This document shows, one piece after another, positions 62,501 to 64,000 of a stretch of 64,000 nucleotides of DNA. The notes beneath the pieces are model-generated. The model made no database searches and was not told where the DNA came from. It saw only the letters and a list, made by a program, of their open reading frames with translations. The position numbers and the translations under genes are program-made. This stretch comes from a bacterium (lineage in GTDB: Bacteria > Auribacterota > Auribacteria > Auribacterales > Auribacteraceae). Position 1 is the first letter of the stretch; each line of letters opens with the position of its first letter. Location: the NCBI GenBank assembly GCA_024233545.1, contig JACKPL010000011.1, positions 1 to 64,000 of the forward strand, written 5' to 3'.

Positions 62501-64000
62501 AGTATGAGCGCCTGATTAAATGCCGATACCAAATTGTTCTGCTGTATGAAATTGATAATTGACGACTGCACTGACAACGCAGGGGTAAAATCGTGCAGTA
62601 TCCTCAGGTCTCGAATTAAATCAGACTGAACGATACCGATGTTCTGTACATTGGATAATTGTATCTGTTGAATCAATATCTGTGACAGCTGACTGTCAAG
62701 AGACGTCTTCAATGCTTGTGACGAATCAACATTCAGGAACGTACCGAAGGTATTGAGCGCATTAGTAATTGTTGCAATATCTTGCCGAAGCTGACTTAGT
62801 GTCTGTATGTTTGCAGGAGTATTTATAAAAACACCGTTTGCATTAAACAATGTTTGCAATTGTGTTGCAACCGATTGTGAAGCAAGGTCAAGGGCAACGG
62901 TTATTAACGCGCTGTTATTTATGCTTTGCAAGCTTGTCAACAACGCTTGACGCAATGTTTGAATATTGCCCAACTGATTATTGTTGATTGCAAGGCTTAA
63001 ATTCAGTGCATTTTGCAACGTCGTAATCTCATTGGCAAACCGAGTTTGAGTAAAAGTAAGGCTATTGAGCACATTTGTACTGAAATTACCGTTGTTAATC
63101 TGATTCGCCAAAGCAGTTATTTCTGCTAATGCCTGGCTGATTGCAGTCTGGGCAGACTGGGTATTGCCTGTCTGGATAGAGCCGGTGGCAATATCAATGT
63201 ATTCTTGAAGTGTTTTTGAAGATGAAGGCGCATTAACCGTATTGATTCCAAACTGATTCAAGAAATTTGTCGATATCACAGTAATCGACTCGGAAGTAGT
63301 AATAATAGTCTCGCCATTTACTCGAACGATATCTTTAATCTGTCCGTTGATAACATCGAGGAACTGCCCTGCGGCATCGTAGATGGTGGTTTGAGCAATA
63401 CCGTTGACTTCCTGAGTGACCAATCGCAAACCATTATTAAATTCAAAATGCTGAACGGTATATTGATTAGTCGAAATGGTTGTCTGAGTAAACCCGTTTT
63501 GTGCATTTACGGATGATACCGAATTAATTTCATATAAGTTCAGATTAGCGTCAACAACTGAACTTATCTGCACCAATTGCCCATCGCGAATATCGTATAT
63601 AATATTGGTGGTAACACCATTGCTGATTTGCTGTACTATTATTTGATTCTCATTCAGTTTTCGGAAGAATTTCTGACCGCTCAGGTTCTGAATCTGAGGA
63701 ATATTGGTAGTGAGAATCTGTCCGTTTTCATTAACTTCAATCGTTGCAATTTCGAGTTGCTGTGTTGTTTGATTGAGTTGGAATAAGTTCAACGAAACCA
63801 TCGATGTACCGTCAAGAACAACAACCGTGCTTTCCTGAATTGCCTGAATTGTGGGGAACGTTCCATTCTGTAATCCGACAGTAACGATATCAACATTGCC
63901 GAGAGCGTTGATAATCTGAACATCGCCAGCCTCAATTTGCCCCACAATTTTGCCTTGAAGGTTGCGTACATTGCCAATGCTATCGACAAAGAACTTGACC
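53530..64000 (-). CDS. Giant protein A with a SecA-like motor (5' end outside the window)
   Basis: The frame is open to the window edge (VKFFVDSIGNVRNLQGKI precedes the GTG at 63945), so the true start lies beyond. Numbering from that GTG, 3,471 residues are seen. About 1-235 is beta-rich with repeated short strands (TTIYDAAGQFLDVINGQIKD). About 240-780 is helical and rich in N and Q. About 785-1000 is a coiled coil (EEQLAQARAAQEQ). About 1550-2270 is a SecA-like DEAD motor: ARGFPLHANQAEKL, LTGGGKTS (K1594), NDEIH (D1701), TMTGTLG (near 2028) and QGFGRDRG (near 2259). Walker A has G where SecA has E, and DEIH replaces DEVD. The remaining 1,200 residues are helical with some beta segments. I see no cysteine. 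It ends 120 bases before gene B, in the same frame. Function unknown. Confidence 0.82.
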   Translation of the reverse strand, partial: VKFFVDSIGNVRNLQGKIVGQIEAGDVQIINALGNVDIVTVGLQNGTFPTIQAIQESTVVVLDGTSMVSLNLFQLNQTTQQLEIATIEVNENGQILTTNIPQIQNLSGQKFFRKLNENQIIVQQISNGVTTNIIYDIRDGQLVQISSVVDANLNLYEINSVSSVNAQNGFTQTTISTNQYTVQHFEFNNGLRLVTQEVNGIAQTTIYDAAGQFLDVINGQIKDIVRVNGETIITTSESITVISTNFLNQFGINTVNAPSSSKTLQEYIDIATGSIQTGNTQSAQTAISQALAEITALANQINNGNFSTNVLNSLTFTQTRFANEITTLQNALNLSLAINNNQLGNIQTLRQALLTSLQSINNSALITVALDLASQSVATQLQTLFNANGVFINTPANIQTLSQLRQDIATITNALNTFGTFLNVDSSQALKTSLDSQLSQILIQQIQLSNVQNIGIVQSDLIRDLRILHDFTPALSVQSSIINFIQQNNLVSAFNQALILASQQQQTPVTPSAPFVSPLELFGRTVPTEVTAQPTVAPVTTTAIQTEIIKLVQQAIQQAESAQIIELATAGAIDFANVADLVLPLNTEVQMNQAEISNALNAFKEVLVKHQANLDANTVNNLVIQLANELVKAGNSQQTQASQRTVEIIMAMSIRMLLHEAAQSNNQALQDVAMELMVANIAGNTNVQDILLGKRTGRELVIDARSTELIKVANLIAGNITTLNQQIDSLGFVVNSVKFVNGQIVLEIQSLPGVTVSAAVQAQLIAQLQSLQIELNFEIEDITGQAIPIVANLNTQRLDITQQLTEEQLAQARAAQEQLVKAQEEQRLAQEQQAQAQAEQDKIQKLVDDLKTSDLEVITNRLQELEQRFSKALNDYKQAERANNQELMDSLLREVLNYQEVILNAQVDLQQRMEQLTSEKQQLGSLFNYTGQRQAIRNEINKLIVQLMSLKGSSDTVQNSRERLRKQIEELTNKEIELGERIKEIKAETKRLEQIAKLFENVASKFTLDILPVTALNQAYNDRISARVNEGINKVSDLAGKTKEIEVNGQKQQVIDVSAADIESVDQYQNAILAQLQKRIDQIDIAINAQKGKVSKEELSRLSAMADQAKQALQVQLDNVRKQFAKIALDISTQAMNSVDIINAAQAQAGRNFENVTEIEHLARLKEAYRVTTSLLNSLAVADRASFATEIRQLEAQQAKLETQINTHFGNSTETLKNNVQGLTSLLSNFADYNKLLKEETDSQKIAQAKLELLQSVFGKDVVGVSGENFNQFSNLLAQVVTEINNEMIAAKAQNPSLAYGNLSEAFSKWNDQQITQQIAKIIERINANNELSNLTGNIGSQIGEQGQKQLISNAIIKIVQAMPQLLQQAQTKDGQLILQGEALQSYLINSLQASLGQAAVRYVGALKALGLQVATLNTINAQFDISSLQKDLTDFLKLVNELGNADALRQQLTALNDQENLKLLASDIKRLGGENAALLAELNNILAALSDSAARGIASAGKRNIQTVVANASQALSQAYSSEILADRNALAEKFKEDIKLVQDVTGQSRFRFQSKTNDAKVQQLVETLNETLFAFQEARGFPLHANQAEKLLDFVANPSKGHEILTGGGKTSVLMHLAAVAGLINGKQRGVIILSDQNKLEEALRESGDLYKNLGLKVAILKDTNDVNAELLAQMEGADIIFTTMSAPGFLPRLAEQNEHHRRALELITKNVQIVNDEIHTVVGQSYILSEGEDIKLTEDQKKAIMQVGGFMNANADKLLALQLTAQVAQSLALDEVFFKKALNTYFNGQQKSIDEVRQAILKDMLGDAATLSQANASQIIANMQAWVGQQNLTDSLQSFAVVNMKIENTFSQDIRKIGFDTGVVKVKVQGNETQAEARLRIAQEGFDLTGDVISYIDGLNLLTTSSVVKNDTVTQVGAVFNDYLLSLYSQHVTGNADINTLIVDGKLGASRAALASFAAFVSQAEGSHYGVSEDLLKIVPVSFGQTEESRKFSEVYEAGIKQLFGQAQSGRVADLDLVTVSAESLQASYEEFLYLVKSNNGGIITMTGTLGLVEAMHRALGIEVDRSPSIDAIVKFWKGLDAEGKGAITDQNAELIAKVLGVSKDKVLEAIPNDQFGGEATFEKRVQNSRGAADLAEVMRNAMPANSAEHQVFVLHAQSANASDYFGAALAQLTQNAKTEANPREVIIHEGREWVRYEFDKAKGQYVRGDVISAEQWEAQVKLRMKEDANVKPVTIITHSGDVFGLDLKTNGQTRFIDVLDSKTDMTTALQGFGRDRGYNEHFNGQTFDQTQFNARDIFVLGQTSGQEIGHGELLQMLLRNEYSNVQNSFSEALNRVKDFTITNTITEMVNIVSAELQKASPDSQRAKALENLRTQLISMRTKYTSQQSINETITMGKDGPTTNIEQINSGFKRSQEWVKNALLGLEALKGEGNIIDSINTSGLSQQLLSQLGRILPGIKGRESVSIEDIMNVSIDDVALKFREEGDYSRVNYADFALYEAQDIQDLMSRIAQTVKQSELPQFARSGTGALAQQIQQVLHQQQIAGAQQVEDVKVAEKLAQELRQFAEEEVAQKREAGQIIRNAVAQIGARYNLPAAEIDRIAAPFQAKAAAQQQALDIAAITQEIVTEIRKSDHFTAYVSARNDLVNAQQAFNAERTKDELVRFEQHLASQVEKLIVATIKSRFDNRTDADKPVDINQFVAENIESVREVLADQNLGWLQVTVNKNNQLLIVLPSGQIAGAVLLAQTPDKQVFSLYSSNVANVANNLFNGNISRPEDLKLSQVASIIDHIADKKSNVTIPLSLNIAGVGQETVVVGNIRRDTSQEGVFLVDVLSGDRQGEVLQFRLGQLTDRQIGEVAHTVAPGIQLLVKVPDVQRGPAIEDVRTAALIHDKIGQVEQEWVDVRKEMDEFYENRVAANVGMVQKLYEKHGNLSQGLVSALNDREVVQLDGTTVSQKGLITQLREGAIAPAAVSQHISSTIQAAITAQIAHISEMIQQPENTAMVQALLDEYFGQDGKLAVELEQITRQIGGAVKFAVTESGVTIRFTDAAFANAQPVQLTVQQLMNTQMVQEQLLYQARMAQSFNGAVSAIEFIAQNVENKQAFFEAHSTLLNSILRAQNISAVFVMNDSTGQIELVNRFDGRIALGDLVRILQTKQVDLSIQGIISPSASGTVQAIEFFALELGLPVYIETTQQQMEILGVEANGSYRAQLGDKIVILTLNDAQYITAQQIEQAQVMLSGKEFIIESVENYRARTFERNASAYIGANAFSRLLAIQDAQALDTLIAHISAQSGLYQAQFIEYLFEQMDVASLDQNGKKLLTNKLLALVNTIGKQSPDQLVAIGAALSKVLMQADVITALDKQNADAIRQNLLFNIVIEQAGKQQLNEALLQKLMLDFISDLMSSQSELDVKAYVNALLDDIVDRAKMPEAGIDENTLAFIILELNQFKDTRLDQVISIAEARLQRSQVKVGLDTATKEMLRSSM

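Noticed and set aside
1..64000. CRISPR arrays, rRNA, tRNA genes, insertion sequences
   Set aside because: I saw no regularly spaced short direct repeats, cloverleaf-like segments, rRNA-like stretches or transposase motifs.

Overview
The window looks like part of a Gram-negative-type (diderm) bacterial chromosome of roughly 40% GC by eye. An outer-membrane LPS-assembly gene (lptD) and a UDP-sugar dehydrogenase start occupy one end. A housekeeping block (ispD-ispF-gltX-cysS-tmk-holB) follows, and then three enormous reading frames. Giant genes, a diderm envelope and signs of genome reduction together recall Omnitrophota (OP3) or a neighbouring host-associated lineage. That assignment is inference from gene content; no rRNA or marker alignment was possible. 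Every convincing gene is on the minus strand, so transcription runs from high to low coordinates.

53530-64000, 41344-53409 and 16519-41304: three giant genes (at least 3,489, 4,021 and 8,261 codons), called A, B and C here. They fill about three quarters of the window. A and C each carry a complete SecA-like DEAD motor in a long helical and coiled-coil protein. B has a signal peptide, an N-terminal enzyme-like domain, a kinase domain that keeps its active-site motifs plus a degraded second kinase, HExxH-type modules and a membrane segment. B and C are in the same reading frame and separated by one TGA. Module homology continues through the 13 codons between that TGA and the first ATG of C, so they look like one gene of about 12,300 codons cut or punctuated by a single stop. 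B also contains an 815-bp sequence present twice without visible differences. It is far richer in GC than its surroundings, and one copy sits in the middle of the degraded kinase domain.

14471-16246: a DUF4921/GalT-like HIT-superfamily protein behind its own -10 element, and a small secreted protein followed by a terminator-like hairpin.

7667-14323: tightly packed, often overlapping genes for isoprenoid precursor synthesis (ispD, ispF), tRNA charging (gltX, cysS), dTMP kinase, the DNA polymerase III delta-prime subunit and a secreted protein. GltX has lost most of its catalytic signature residues, and the secreted protein has a frameshifted 3' end.

2535-7666: a pseudogene graveyard. No intact gene exists here, but reading the minus strand across frames recovers five genes in operon order: ricT (PSP1), metG, tatD, a ROK-family sugar kinase and a UDP-glucuronate 4-epimerase-like gene. 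All are broken by frameshifts and stops. The original start/stop overlaps (ATGA and similar) are still visible.

1-2491: lptD with its own promoter, followed after 18 bases by the start of a UDP-glucose/GDP-mannose dehydrogenase that leaves the window. I saw no rRNA, tRNA, CRISPR array or insertion sequence.
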